Shown in pieces: positions 35,331 to 44,505 of a stretch of 47,957 nucleotides of DNA. A program made the translations under genes and the position numbers. The notes beneath the pieces are model-generated. The model did not search any database, was not told the DNA's origin, and saw only the letters and a list, made by a program, of their open reading frames with translations. Location of the stretch: the NCBI RefSeq assembly GCF_018305005.1, contig NZ_JAGQEG010000039.1:1-47957 (forward strand), in the 5' to 3' direction. The number at the start of each line of letters is the position of its first letter. Position 1 is the stretch's first letter. This DNA is from Collimonas silvisoli (lineage in GTDB: Bacteria; Pseudomonadota; Gammaproteobacteria; Burkholderiales; Burkholderiaceae_D).

Positions 35331-36520
35331 AACAGCTGTCCCCGACTCAGGCCATCATCATCGTTGCCGCCATCCAGTTCGTCTATATCCTCGATTTCAT
35401 CATGCTGCTGCCGCTGGGGCCGGACCTGGCGCAAGCGCTGGCTTTCCCTAGCGACAAACTAGGCTGGCTATCGGCGGCCTACACTTCGGCAGCGGTAGTT
35501 TCCGGCCTGCTTTCGGTGCGCCTGCTGGACAGGTTCGACCGCAGATCGGTGCTGCTGCTGGCGTTCGGCGCAGTCGGCCTGTGCACGCTGGCGGCGACCT
35601 GCGCCAGCAGCCTGTGGACGCTGATGCTGGCGCGCGGCCTGACCGGTCTCTGCGGCGGCCCCGCGATTGCGCTCGGGATGGCTATCATCATCGACAGCAC
35701 GCCGCCGGAACGGCGCGGGCGCGCCATCGGCAAGGTCATGCTGGGGTTCTCGATGGCGGTGATCGTCGGCGTGCCGCTGACGCTTGAACTGGCGAGCTGG
35801 GGCGGCTGGCGCATGCCGTTCTATACGGTGGCCGGCCTGGCTACCATGGTCTGGCTGCTGGCCGCATGGCGCTTGCCCAAGCTGCGCCAGCATCTCGATC
35901 AACCGCGCAAGCAGCTGGTCAGCGCCCGTAGTCTGCTGGCCCGGCCTGCGGTACGAGCGGCTTGCCTGGTGCAAGCGCTCAGCCAATTCTCGGCGTTCCT
36001 GGTGATTCCTCAATTCTCGGCTTACCTGCTGCTGAATCTCGGTTTCCCGCGCGAACGGCTGGGTATGCTGTATTTTGCGGGCGGCGTAACCGCGATGTTG
36101 ACGGTGCAATTGCTGGGACGGTTGGCCGATCGCGCCGGCCCTCTTCCTGCGGCGGCGATCGCCTCGCTGGCTTTCTGCGCCGGTCTTGCGCCATTTTTCA
36201 ACATGAATGCGCTACCGCTGGTAGTAGCGTTCATCTTGTTCATGGCTGGCAACGCCGGCCGCAACGTCACCTTGGCGGCGCTTACCAGCCAAGTACCGGG
36301 GCCGCACGAACGCGCCGGATTCATGTCCTTGCAAAACATCGTGCAGGATCTGGCAATCACCGTGGCAGCGTTGACATCCAGCCTGATGCTGGGGGAAACC
36401 GTGGACGGTCGCTTGACTGGAATGAACATGATCGCGCTGCTGTCTGCGGCGCTGGCGATCGCCGTGTTATGCGCTGTACCGCGTTTGCATAGGCCGCTGG
36501 CGGAGCTGGCGTCAAAATAA
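35327..36520 (+). CDS. MFS transporter, probable siderophore exporter
   Basis: The product has 397 residues from ATG 35327, which overlaps the DAHP synthase stop (ATGA); ATG 35309 is an alternative. About 12 membrane helices, with the MFS A-motif region RLLDRFDRRSVLLLAFG after helix 2 and a central cytoplasmic linker (about 190-215). It is cotranscribed with the DAHP synthase gene and opposite the ent operon, as expected for an EntS- or CsbX-like catecholate exporter. Sequence alone does not distinguish it from other drug/H+ antiporters; the role rests on context. Its stop lies one base from the convergent comEC stop. Confidence 0.8.
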   Translation: MKQLSPTQAIIIVAAIQFVYILDFIMLLPLGPDLAQALAFPSDKLGWLSAAYTSAAVVSGLLSVRLLDRFDRRSVLLLAFGAVGLCTLAATCASSLWTLMLARGLTGLCGGPAIALGMAIIIDSTPPERRGRAIGKVMLGFSMAVIVGVPLTLELASWGGWRMPFYTVAGLATMVWLLAAWRLPKLRQHLDQPRKQLVSARSLLARPAVRAACLVQALSQFSAFLVIPQFSAYLLLNLGFPRERLGMLYFAGGVTAMLTVQLLGRLADRAGPLPAAAIASLAFCAGLAPFFNMNALPLVVAFILFMAGNAGRNVTLAALTSQVPGPHERAGFMSLQNIVQDLAITVAALTSSLMLGETVDGRLTGMNMIALLSAALAIAVLCAVPRLHRPLAELASK

Positions 36521-36521
36521 A

Positions 36522-38948
36522 TCAGCGGCCGTACCAATAACGACGGTGCTGATTCCGGTAGGTATCGACACTAACCGTGTCGCCGAATTTCAGCAGGATC
36601 GCACCGTCGCTGTCATTGCGGAAATTCTCTATCCCCAAATTCTGATAGCGCTCCAGCACCTGCTGTTTCGGATGACGGAAGCGGTTGCGATAGCCAAGCT
36701 GGAACAGGGCGATTTGCGGTTCGACTTCCGCCAGAAATGCGGCAGTCGACGAAGTGCCGCTGCCATGATGCGGCACCAACAATACATTCGCCTTCAGTTG
36801 CCCGGCGTGGCTGGCGATCAACTGTCTTTCCTGTGCCGCTTCGATATCCCCTGGCAGCAAAATGACCTGCTGACCATGCGTGATCTTGAGGGTGCAGCTG
36901 ACAGTGTTCGCGTTGAATTTTCCCGGCGCAGCCGGCGCCGGATAATACGCAAGATTCGGGTACAGCATTTCAAATTTCATCGTCTCCGATTGCCATGCTT
37001 GACCGTCGTGGCAACGCCTGTGATCGGTCGCGGCCTGAACAATCGGATGGTTCAGTGCCAAAGATGAATATACAGTGTCCACCTTGACGCTCTCCATGAT
37101 CGATAGCGCACCGCCGGAATGATCGTTATCTGCATGCGACACCACCATCGCCTCCAGCCTGGTTATGCCGCGCGCTCTCAGATAAGGAATGATGACGCGG
37201 CTGCCGCCATCCGATGTTGGCGAATAGTATGGCCCGCTGTCGTACAACAGACGGTGATCGGCAGTCTCTATCAATACAGCCATCCCTTGGCCGACATCGA
37301 GCGCCGTCACCCACATTTCACCGGCGCCGGGGCGGCTGCCGTTATCCAGCAGCAAAGGCAGCCAGCCGGCCAGCGCCAGCCAACGCAACGGCCAACCGCG
37401 CGGCGCCAGCAACCATAGAGTCGCCAGCAGCGCCAGCGCGAAAGTCCATGTTTGCGGCGTCGCCGCCTGCCACACTGCAAACGGCAAAGCGCTGAGCCAG
37501 TTCAGAAAGTTCGCCAATTGCTCCATCAGCGCATGCGCGCCGCGCCACAGCCAGGTCGAGAGCGGTGCCGGCAGAGCGCTGGCGATCAGCGTCAGCGGCG
37601 TCACGACCAGGCCGACCAATGGAATCGCCAGCGCATTGGCGAGCGGGCCTATCAATGAAACCCGGCCAAACAGCAATGCCGTCAGCGGCAGCAAACCGAC
37701 GGTCACCGCATATTGGGTAGCGCCGGCGGCTTTTAAGTTGCTGCGCCAGCGCGCCAGCCGGGTTTTCCCTTCAAGCGCCATGCCCGGACTGCGGCCGACA
37801 CTGGTGTAGAGGATCACGCCGACGGCGCAGAAGGACAGCCAGAATCCCGGCCACAGCAAGGCCCAGGGATCGATCAGCAACACCAGCGCCAGCGCCGCGC
37901 ACAACACATGCGAAACACTGGCGATACGTCCGCTCCACAAGGCCAGCGCCACCACCAGCAGCATATATAAGGTGCGTTGCGCCGGTACGCCGAATCCTGC
38001 CAGCGCGACGTAGCACAGCGCAACCAGCGCACCGCTTAATGCGGCGACTTTTTGCGTCGGCAATAACAAGGGCAAGGCAGCTCTGGTGAAACAGGAGCGC
38101 CGCCACAACGCCACTATAATGGCCGCGAACATGCCGGCAATCATGGTGATATGCAGGCCTGAAATAGCGACCAGATGACTGATGCCGGTGCGGTTGAATA
38201 CCTCCCAGTCGGATTGATCGATGGCGTTCTGATCGCCCACCGCCAGCGCCACCAGCACACCGGCATAGCGATGCTCCGGCAAGGCTTGCAAAATCCGTTG
38301 GCGCAAGCGGCTGCGCAACACCTCGATCAGATTGCCGGGACTGAGGACAAACGCCTGCAATTGGCGGTTCTTTACATCCAGTTTCTGATCAGGACGCACG
38401 TAACCGGTGGCGCGCAGATTGCGTTCCAGCAGCCATGCTTCGTAATCGAAGCCGTGCGGATTGGCGTTGCCGTGCGGACGCTTCAAACGCACGGTCAACT
38501 GCCAGCGCGCACCTGCCTGAACCTGAGCCGGCGGCGGCTGGCCTGCTGCCCGATACCAGCCCAGCGCCAGGCGCCCCGGAACGACAGGCGATTCGCCATC
38601 CTGATCCAGCGCTTGTTCCACTGCAAAAGTAAAACGGACGCCGGCCTCGAAATAAGAGGGCAAGCTGTCGACCGTGCCGATCACAGTGATGTCGCGCCCT
38701 TCCCACGCCGGCGGTAATTCATGCTGCAAATAGTAATGAGCAAACAGTCCAGCCCAGGCAATGCCGAACAAGGCGCCGGCCAGCAGGTTCGCGGCCGATT
38801 TGAGATAGGGATAAGGAATCTTGCAAGCGGCCGCAATCGACAACGTCGCCAATGCCAGCAAACAACATAGCAGCCAAACCGTAGGCAATGCCGCCTGAGT
38901 TTGCAAAAAGCCAACACCAAGGGCAAAACCGATGACAGCGCTGCGCAT
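36522..38948 (-). CDS. comEC: DNA internalization competence protein ComEC/Rec2
   Basis: The product has 808 residues. It forms the inner-membrane channel for single-stranded DNA in natural transformation. N-terminal helices (residues 1-60) and an OB-like DUF4131 region (to about 190) are followed by the multi-helix competence core (GVLVALAVGDQNAIDQSDWEVFNRTGISHLVAISGLHI near 225-265). The C-terminal metallo-beta-lactamase-like domain (about 550-800) carries VVSHADNDHSGG and LLPGDIEAAQE with LLVPHHGSGTSS. tatD lies just upstream on the same strand. Confidence 0.94.
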   Translation of the reverse strand: MRSAVIGFALGVGFLQTQAALPTVWLLCCLLALATLSIAAACKIPYPYLKSAANLLAGALFGIAWAGLFAHYYLQHELPPAWEGRDITVIGTVDSLPSYFEAGVRFTFAVEQALDQDGESPVVPGRLALGWYRAAGQPPPAQVQAGARWQLTVRLKRPHGNANPHGFDYEAWLLERNLRATGYVRPDQKLDVKNRQLQAFVLSPGNLIEVLRSRLRQRILQALPEHRYAGVLVALAVGDQNAIDQSDWEVFNRTGISHLVAISGLHITMIAGMFAAIIVALWRRSCFTRAALPLLLPTQKVAALSGALVALCYVALAGFGVPAQRTLYMLLVVALALWSGRIASVSHVLCAALALVLLIDPWALLWPGFWLSFCAVGVILYTSVGRSPGMALEGKTRLARWRSNLKAAGATQYAVTVGLLPLTALLFGRVSLIGPLANALAIPLVGLVVTPLTLIASALPAPLSTWLWRGAHALMEQLANFLNWLSALPFAVWQAATPQTWTFALALLATLWLLAPRGWPLRWLALAGWLPLLLDNGSRPGAGEMWVTALDVGQGMAVLIETADHRLLYDSGPYYSPTSDGGSRVIIPYLRARGITRLEAMVVSHADNDHSGGALSIMESVKVDTVYSSLALNHPIVQAATDHRRCHDGQAWQSETMKFEMLYPNLAYYPAPAAPGKFNANTVSCTLKITHGQQVILLPGDIEAAQERQLIASHAGQLKANVLLVPHHGSGTSSTAAFLAEVEPQIALFQLGYRNRFRHPKQQVLERYQNLGIENFRNDSDGAILLKFGDTVSVDTYRNQHRRYWYGR

Positions 38949-38966
38949 GCTCGCCGCCTGGCTGCG

Positions 38967-39767
38967 TTACTTGGCCAGCGCCGCCAGACGCGGTAAAGCT
39001 GCGCGGGCATTGGCGGCAGTTGCCTGCGCAAGTTCAGCTGGCGCAATCCCGCGCAGCTCGGCCAGCACGGCGCCGATACGGGGAATTTCCTGCGGATGGT
39101 TGATCTGCGGATGCAGCCAGGAAGGCGACATATCGGGCGCGTCGGTCTCCAGCACCAGCGCTTCCAATGGCAGTTCGACCGCCAGCCGGCGGATTTGCAG
39201 CGCCCGCGTAAACGTCATCGCACCGCCGAAACCCAGCCGGAAACCCAACCCGATAAATGCTTGCGCTTGCTGAAAACTGCCGTTGAACGCATGCGCAATA
39301 CCGCCCGGTACTTTGATCCGGCGCAAATGCTTGAGGAGAATGTCTTGCGAGCGCCGCACATGCAGCAAGACTGGCAAATCGAATTCGCGCGCCAGTTTCA
39401 ACTGTTCGACGTAAAAATGCTCCTGCTTTTCACGCATGGGACCGCTATCCAGGCCGGGGACAAAAAAATCGAGGCCGATTTCGCCGATTGCTACAAAACG
39501 CGGGTCGGCCAGCGCCGCGACGATCGCCGTGCGCAACGCCAGGAGATCGGCTTCATCGGCCTGCGGCACATACATGGGATGGATGCCCAGCGCATAAGTG
39601 CAATTCGGCAGTTTTGCGGCCAGCGCCGCGACCGTGGCGAAATTGGCGCGCGCCACCGCCGGCATCACGATCCAACTGACGTTCTGCTGCGCCGCCGCTG
39701 CCGCGACCAGCGCCTGTTCACCGCCGAATTCAGCGGCGTCGAGATGGCAGTGAGTGTCTATCCACAT
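38967..39767 (-). CDS. tatD: TatD family metal-dependent hydrolase
   Basis: The product has 266 residues. TatD enzymes are TIM-barrel DNases/hydrolases with two metal ions. Ligands: H6 and H8 in DTHCHLD, Glu in IGEIGLDFF (about 95), His in LLHVRRSQ, His in GIAHAFNGS and Asp in LETDAPDMSP. It ends 18 bases before comEC and is probably cotranscribed. Some TatD paralogs act in DNA repair; the exact substrate here is unknown. Confidence 0.9.
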   Translation of the reverse strand: MWIDTHCHLDAAEFGGEQALVAAAAAQQNVSWIVMPAVARANFATVAALAAKLPNCTYALGIHPMYVPQADEADLLALRTAIVAALADPRFVAIGEIGLDFFVPGLDSGPMREKQEHFYVEQLKLAREFDLPVLLHVRRSQDILLKHLRRIKVPGGIAHAFNGSFQQAQAFIGLGFRLGFGGAMTFTRALQIRRLAVELPLEALVLETDAPDMSPSWLHPQINHPQEIPRIGAVLAELRGIAPAELAQATAANARAALPRLAALAK

Positions 39768-39807
39768 TGGGTGATCTTTTCAAAATTAAAAATGTCCAGC
39801 AAGGCGC

Positions 39808-39965
39808 TAATGCCGTTCAGTTAGGCGGCACGAATTCCCCCGTTGCGTCATTCCCGCGAACGCGGGAATCCATTTTCGCCGCCATACTCAGCAACCTGGA
39901 TTCCCGCGTTCGCGGGAATGACGGGGCTGCCATATGGGGGAATTGCCCCTAACTGAACGGCATTA
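39808..39965. mobile_element. MITE-like palindromic element with 12-bp direct repeats
   Basis: A 158-bp element bounded by perfect 18-bp inverted termini (39808-39825 and 39948-39965, TAATGCCGTTCAGTTAGG and its complement). Identical 12-mers CCAGCAAGGCGC flank it at 39796-39807 and 39966-39977, consistent with target-site duplication. Inside are two REP-like hairpins built on ATTCCCGCG and its complement (about 39850-39873 and 39899-39920), and the whole element is nearly one long inverted repeat. It has no coding capacity, so it would need a transposase in trans. The parent insertion sequence family is not recognised. Confidence 0.8.
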
Positions 39966-40107
39966 CCAGCAAGGCGCGGCTTGATAGATTGTCATCCTAG
40001 CACGCACTGGGAATGCTTTATATAAGCACCCCCATAAACAATCCCATCGCTCCGCCTCAGAGCCTGATAACATGATGCCAAAAAGTATTTGTCAGAAAGC
40101 ATTGTAG

Positions 40108-41097
40108 ATGTCCATACCGTCAATCCCGTTCGACCAGCGCGAATTCCGCAACGCCTTGGGAACCTTCACTACCGGCGTCACCATCATCACCGCTTGCCAG
40201 GCCAACGGTAAACTGGTTGGCGTCACCGCCAACAGCTTCAATTCGGTCTCGCTCGATCCGCCGCTGGTGTTGTGGAGCTTGTCGAAATCGTCCAACAGCC
40301 TGGCGGCTTTCGAAGCCGCCGAATATTGGGCGGTGCACATCCTGTCGCACGATCAGGACCAGCTGGCCACCCACTTCAGCAAACGCGCCCACGACAAGTT
40401 CGCCGGTCTCAACCTGGAAGCCGGCATGGGCGGCGCGCCGCTGCTGACCGGCTGCACCACCCGCATGCAATGCAAGACCGCCTACCGCTACGATGGCGGC
40501 GACCATATCATCATGGTCGGCGAAGTCATGCACTTTGAACATTCCGACATCGCGCCGCTGGTGTACCAGCGCGGCAATTACGCCATCGCCACCCGCAAGG
40601 AACTGGCCGACGAAGCCGAAGCCTTGATCAAGGCCACCGCCGCCTCCGACAGCTTCGATGAAAATTCGATGAGCTATCTGCTCGGCAGCGCCTATTTTCA
40701 TTTATACGGAAAGCTGCGCGAATTCGGCGCGCTGCAAGGCTTGAACGATGCCGAATTTTTCGTGCTGAACACGCTGGCCGCACGCAACGGCCGCAGCCTG
40801 GCCGAGTTGAACCGTTTATTCGTCTACGCCGGCCATACGCCGCTGATCAATGTACTGGACGACATGACCGCACGCGGCTTGCTGCAAGTGGTGGTGGATC
40901 AGGGCGAACGCAACGAGCGCGGCCTGTTTTTCCTGACCGCCATCGGTCACGAACTGGCGCAAAAAATCGCCAGCGCCGGCAAGCAAACCGAACAAGCTTT
41001 GTTGAACAGCCTGGGCGCAGTCGACACCGTTGCCTTGCGCACCCTGCTGCGGCGTTTCATCACGCTCACCGACGAAGGCAAGCTGCCGGGCGAATGA
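40108..41097 (+). CDS. Flavin reductase with C-terminal MarR-like domain
   Basis: The product has 329 residues. Residues 1-165 form a HpaC-like flavin reductase: FRNALGTFTTGVTIITA, VGVTANSFNSVSLDPPLVLWSL and HIIMVGEVMHFE. Such enzymes supply reduced FMN/FAD to a separate monooxygenase. The C-terminal 150 residues look like a winged-helix MarR-type domain (LNDAEFFVLNTLAA..., THGHTPLINVLDDMTARGLLQ-type helices, then ERGLFFLTAIGHELAQKI), which in p-hydroxyphenylacetate hydroxylase reductase senses the substrate and controls flavin reduction. No monooxygenase gene is in the window. LysR, MFS, DUF2848 and amidase genes follow on the same strand. Confidence 0.85.
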   Translation: MSIPSIPFDQREFRNALGTFTTGVTIITACQANGKLVGVTANSFNSVSLDPPLVLWSLSKSSNSLAAFEAAEYWAVHILSHDQDQLATHFSKRAHDKFAGLNLEAGMGGAPLLTGCTTRMQCKTAYRYDGGDHIIMVGEVMHFEHSDIAPLVYQRGNYAIATRKELADEAEALIKATAASDSFDENSMSYLLGSAYFHLYGKLREFGALQGLNDAEFFVLNTLAARNGRSLAELNRLFVYAGHTPLINVLDDMTARGLLQVVVDQGERNERGLFFLTAIGHELAQKIASAGKQTEQALLNSLGAVDTVALRTLLRRFITLTDEGKLPGE

Positions 41098-41164
41098 GCC
41101 ATGAACCCGGGGCGGCAATGTATTACACTGAAATTCTACCCATGATGGATTGCCGGCCGCGCCA

Positions 41165-42115
41165 ATGAACATCCGCTTCCTCGAAACCTTCGTCTGGCTG
41201 GCGAAGTTGAAAAACTTCCGGCTGACGGCGGAAAAACTGCACACCACCCAGGCCGCGGTATCGAGCCGCATCGCCACGCTGGAACAGGATTTCGGCGTGC
41301 GCCTGTTCGATCGCGGCGCGCGTGAAGTGGCCCTCACCACCGACGGCAGCAAAGCCTTGGTCTACGCCGAACGCATCGTCAAGCTGATGCGCGAAATGAA
41401 GGACGACATGTCGGCGCGCGACAACTATTCGGGCGTGCTGCGGATAGGCGTGATCGAATCGATCGTGCACAGCTGGTTCCCGGATCTGATCGGCCGCATC
41501 CACAAACTGTTTCCGCAACTGGAAATCGAAATCGCCAGCGACACCACCATCCACCTGCGCGAACAGTTCAGCAAGGGCGATCTGGATCTGGTGCTGCAGG
41601 CGGAGCCGGTGATCGCGCCGAATATCCGCAATCTCAAGTTGTGCGAATTGCCGATGCGCTGGGTCGGCAGCAGCAAGCTGGAGATCGGCAATGAAACCCT
41701 GAGCCTGTCCGATCTGGCGGCTTTCCCGCTGGTCAGCTTTGCCCGCAATTCCGGTCCCCACACCATCATCGAGCAGCTGTTTTCCAACAGCGAACGCGGC
41801 TCGCTGCACATCAATTGCATTACCTCGGTAGCGACCATGATACGGCTGGTCAGCGACGGTTTCGGTGTCGCCGCGGTGCCGCCTGCCATCATCCAGCGCG
41901 AGCTCAACGACGGCAGCCTGCAGCTGCTGCGGGTCGACGCCGATTTCCCGGCGCTGCTGCTGATGGCCTCGTTTCGCAACGATCCCGAAAATGCCTTGAC
42001 CGAAACAATTGCCAGCATCGCCCAGGAAACCGCCTCCGAATTCGCACTGAATTGGGGCCCTGAAATCGCCCGGCTGCCGTCCGGCCCGCTGGAACTGCCC
42101 TTCCCGCCTGTCTAA
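41165..42115 (+). CDS. LysR family transcriptional regulator
   Basis: The product has 316 residues from ATG 41165; a TTG five codons upstream is less likely. The N-terminal winged helix is standard (MNIRFLETFVWLAKLKNFRLTAEKLHTTQAAVSSRIATLEQDFGVRLFDR). The C-terminal two-lobed effector domain starts near LRIGVIESIVHSWFPDLIGRI. It sits inside the probable catabolic cluster and is followed by a 284-base region with a candidate T-N11-A site, so it likely controls the downstream MFS/DUF2848/amidase genes in response to their substrate. Confidence 0.92.
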   Translation: MNIRFLETFVWLAKLKNFRLTAEKLHTTQAAVSSRIATLEQDFGVRLFDRGAREVALTTDGSKALVYAERIVKLMREMKDDMSARDNYSGVLRIGVIESIVHSWFPDLIGRIHKLFPQLEIEIASDTTIHLREQFSKGDLDLVLQAEPVIAPNIRNLKLCELPMRWVGSSKLEIGNETLSLSDLAAFPLVSFARNSGPHTIIEQLFSNSERGSLHINCITSVATMIRLVSDGFGVAAVPPAIIQRELNDGSLQLLRVDADFPALLLMASFRNDPENALTETIASIAQETASEFALNWGPEIARLPSGPLELPFPPV

Positions 42116-42223
42116 GCCGGCAGCGGCGCCCGCTTAAGCGCCCCACTTTTGCTCATAAGATTTTCCATTCAATTGCGCTGACAATTTCTTGTTGGACAGC
42201 CGTGCATTGGCTACGCATACTCG

Positions 42224-42242
42224 ATTCATCCGGTTTCGGAAT
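42224..42242. promoter_or_regulatory. Candidate LysR-type (T-N11-A) site
   Basis: ATTC-N11-GAAT (42224-42242) in the gap between the LysR gene and the MFS gene matches the classical T-N11-A operator pattern with inverted arms. The rest of 42116-42399 shows no gene. The motif is short and could be chance. Confidence 0.35.
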
Positions 42243-42399
42243 ACAGCGCGCTGCCACAAGCGGCCCGGCAGGCAACCTTCCGGTCAAACTTCCCGGCGAC
42301 GGTCGTCATCGAAACGCCGCGCCATCCTTCGCCTTCGATATGCCTATTTCAGCATTCTTCGTTGCGGGGCAGAATCTATTACATGCAAGGTGACATCAC

Positions 42400-43707
42400 A
42401 TGAGCAACGCCATGAGCAACACCATCAATACCGCAGACACGCTGGACGACACCTACAGGAAAATCGCCTGGCGGCTGATTCCCTTCCTGGTCTTCCTGTT
42501 CATCCTGGCCTGGATAGACCGGGTCAATGTCGGTTTTGCCAAACTGCAAATGTTGCAGGACCTGCAATTCAGCGAAGCCATCTACGGCCTCGGCGCCGGC
42601 ATCTTTTTTATCGGCTACTTCCTGTTTGAAGTCCCTAGCAATCTACTGCTGGAAAAAATAGGCGCCCGCAAAACCCTGGCCCGCATCACCATCCTCTGGG
42701 GCTTGACCTCGATGGCGATGGTGTATGTCAAGACGCCGGCGACGTTTTATGTGATCCGCTTCTTCCTGGGCGTATTCGAAGCCGGCTTTTTCCCCGGCGT
42801 GGTGCTGTACCTGACCTACTGGTTCCCGGCCGCACGGCGAGCCCGCGTCAACGGCTTGTTCATGACTTCGTTCGCCATTGCCGGCGTGGTCGGCGGGCCG
42901 ATTGCCGGCTTCATCATGAGCAGGATGGATGGGGTCGGCCATTTCGCCAACTGGCAATGGCTGTTTCTGCTGGAAGGCATACCGTCGGTCCTGGCCGGCC
43001 TCATGGTGCTGCTGTACCTGCCGGAAAAACCTCGCAACGCTAAATGGCTGAGCGAGGCGGAACAACAGGCGGTAAGCAATGCGCTGGCGATGGAAAACCA
43101 TGACCATGATCACGATCATAAGCACACTTCGCTACGCGACGCCTGCCGCGATTACCGGGTCTGGATCTGCGCCGCGGTGTATTTCTGCGTGGTCAGCGGC
43201 AATGCCACGATTGCCTTCTGGTCGCCATCCATCATCAAGGAAATCGGCGTCGCCGGCAATCTGCAGATCGGCCTGATCTCGGCGGTTCCTTTCCTGGCCG
43301 GCACCATCGCCATGATCTGGAACGGCATTCATTCCGATAAAAGCGGCGAACGGCGCCTGCACTGTGCACTGGCGACGCTGGTGGCCAGCATCGGCTTGAT
43401 ACTGACCGGCTTTTTCATCGGCAATGCAGTGCTGGCGCTGTGCGCGCTGACGCTGGCGGCGATCGGGATCCTGGCGGCGTTCCCGGTGTTCTGGTCGATT
43501 CCGGCGGCATTCCTGACCGGCACCGCAGCCGCCGGCGGCATTGCGCTGATCAACTCGATCGGCAACCTGGCAGGCTTCGCCGCGCCGTATCTGATCGGCT
43601 CCCTGAAAACCACTACCGGCAGCGTCGCCTCCGGACTCTACTTCGTGGCGGCGCTGGAATTCTGCGCGACGATCTTGGTTTTACTGTTTATCAAAAAAGT
43701 CCGCTAA
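42400..43707 (+). CDS. MFS transporter, anion:cation symporter (ACS) family
   Basis: The product has 435 residues; CAAGGTGACATCAC precedes ATG 42400 (an ATG four codons later is possible). Twelve helices; the ACS family opening IAWRLIPFLVFLFILAWIDRVNVGFAKLQM and GIFFIGYFLFEVPSNLLLEKIGARK are clear. Members import organic anions such as phthalate, tartrate or hydroxylated aromatics. The central cytoplasmic loop holds a run of alternating His and Asp (NHDHDHDHKH, about 231-240) that could bind a metal. As the first gene after the putative LysR site, it is the likely importer of the cluster's substrate. Confidence 0.9.
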   Translation: MSNAMSNTINTADTLDDTYRKIAWRLIPFLVFLFILAWIDRVNVGFAKLQMLQDLQFSEAIYGLGAGIFFIGYFLFEVPSNLLLEKIGARKTLARITILWGLTSMAMVYVKTPATFYVIRFFLGVFEAGFFPGVVLYLTYWFPAARRARVNGLFMTSFAIAGVVGGPIAGFIMSRMDGVGHFANWQWLFLLEGIPSVLAGLMVLLYLPEKPRNAKWLSEAEQQAVSNALAMENHDHDHDHKHTSLRDACRDYRVWICAAVYFCVVSGNATIAFWSPSIIKEIGVAGNLQIGLISAVPFLAGTIAMIWNGIHSDKSGERRLHCALATLVASIGLILTGFFIGNAVLALCALTLAAIGILAAFPVFWSIPAAFLTGTAAAGGIALINSIGNLAGFAAPYLIGSLKTTTGSVASGLYFVAALEFCATILVLLFIKKVR

Positions 43708-43738
43708 ATCTGCTTCAAATCCATCTTAAACCCGCACC

Positions 43739-43758
43739 GCCTGGCGTTGACGCCAGGC
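43739..43758. repeat. Intercistronic hairpin between MFS and DUF2848 genes
   Basis: GCCTGGCG (43739-43746) and CGCCAGGC (43751-43758) form an 8-bp stem with a TTGA loop in the 75-base spacer. There is no T-run, so it is more likely an mRNA stability or attenuation element than a terminator. Confidence 0.5.
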
Positions 43759-43782
43759 CATCCCTTTAAAACTGAAATCATC

Positions 43783-44469
43783 ATGCACATCTCTTTTCAA
43801 GTCGAGACCGAGCAAGGCTCGCATCAACTCGACACCGATATCCAAATCCTGATCGTGGCCGGCTGGGCCGGGCGCGACCACGCCGCCATCGAACATCACA
43901 TCGAAGAACTGGCCGCGCTCGGCATCTCCCGCCCTAGCGCAGTGCCGCTGTACTACCGCATCGCCAGCAACCAGCTGACCCAGGCCTCGCAAGTCCAGGT
44001 GGTCGGCCCCGATTCATCGGGCGAAGTGGAAACCTTTGTCTTCGCCGCCGATGGCGAACTGTACGTCAGCATCGCCTCCGACCACACCGACCGCAAGCTG
44101 GAAGCGCACAGCGTGGCGCTGTCGAAACAGGCATGCGTGAAACCGGTCGCCGGCAGCGCCTGGCGGCTGGCCGAGGTAGCCGGCTATTGGGATGAACTGG
44201 TGATCCGCTCCTACATCGAAGAAAACGGTGAACAACGCTTGTATCAGGAAGGTCCGCTGGCCTCGCTGCGCACTCCGCAGGACCTGATCGCCGGCTACAC
44301 CGATGGCGCCGCCATGCTGCCGCCGGGCAGCGGCATGACCTGCGGCACCGTCGCCGCCATCGGCGGCATCCGCCCGGCGCAGTCATTTACAATGGAGCTG
44401 TTTGATCCGCGCCGGCAACGCACGCTACGCCATCACTACCAGGTTGAAGTGCTGCCGGAAGTTGCCTAA
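43783..44469 (+). CDS. DUF2848 family protein
   Basis: The product has 228 residues from ATG 43783; a TTG start 36 bases upstream falls inside the hairpin and is less likely. The family has no fixed function but often neighbours amidases and aromatic-acid transporters; its C-terminal part resembles fumarylacetoacetase-like folds (inference). Features: VAGWAGRDHAAIEHHIEELAALGI (about 30-55), PSAVPLYYRIASN, SDHTDRKLEAHSVALSKQACVKP and a Gly-rich AAMLPPGSGMTCGTVAAIGGI. The conserved DHTDR/E and His residues could bind a metal. Confidence 0.8.
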   Translation: MHISFQVETEQGSHQLDTDIQILIVAGWAGRDHAAIEHHIEELAALGISRPSAVPLYYRIASNQLTQASQVQVVGPDSSGEVETFVFAADGELYVSIASDHTDRKLEAHSVALSKQACVKPVAGSAWRLAEVAGYWDELVIRSYIEENGEQRLYQEGPLASLRTPQDLIAGYTDGAAMLPPGSGMTCGTVAAIGGIRPAQSFTMELFDPRRQRTLRHHYQVEVLPEVA

Positions 44470-44505
44470 GGCAGTGTTGGATTTCATTCATTTTATCGAG
44501 GCCGC

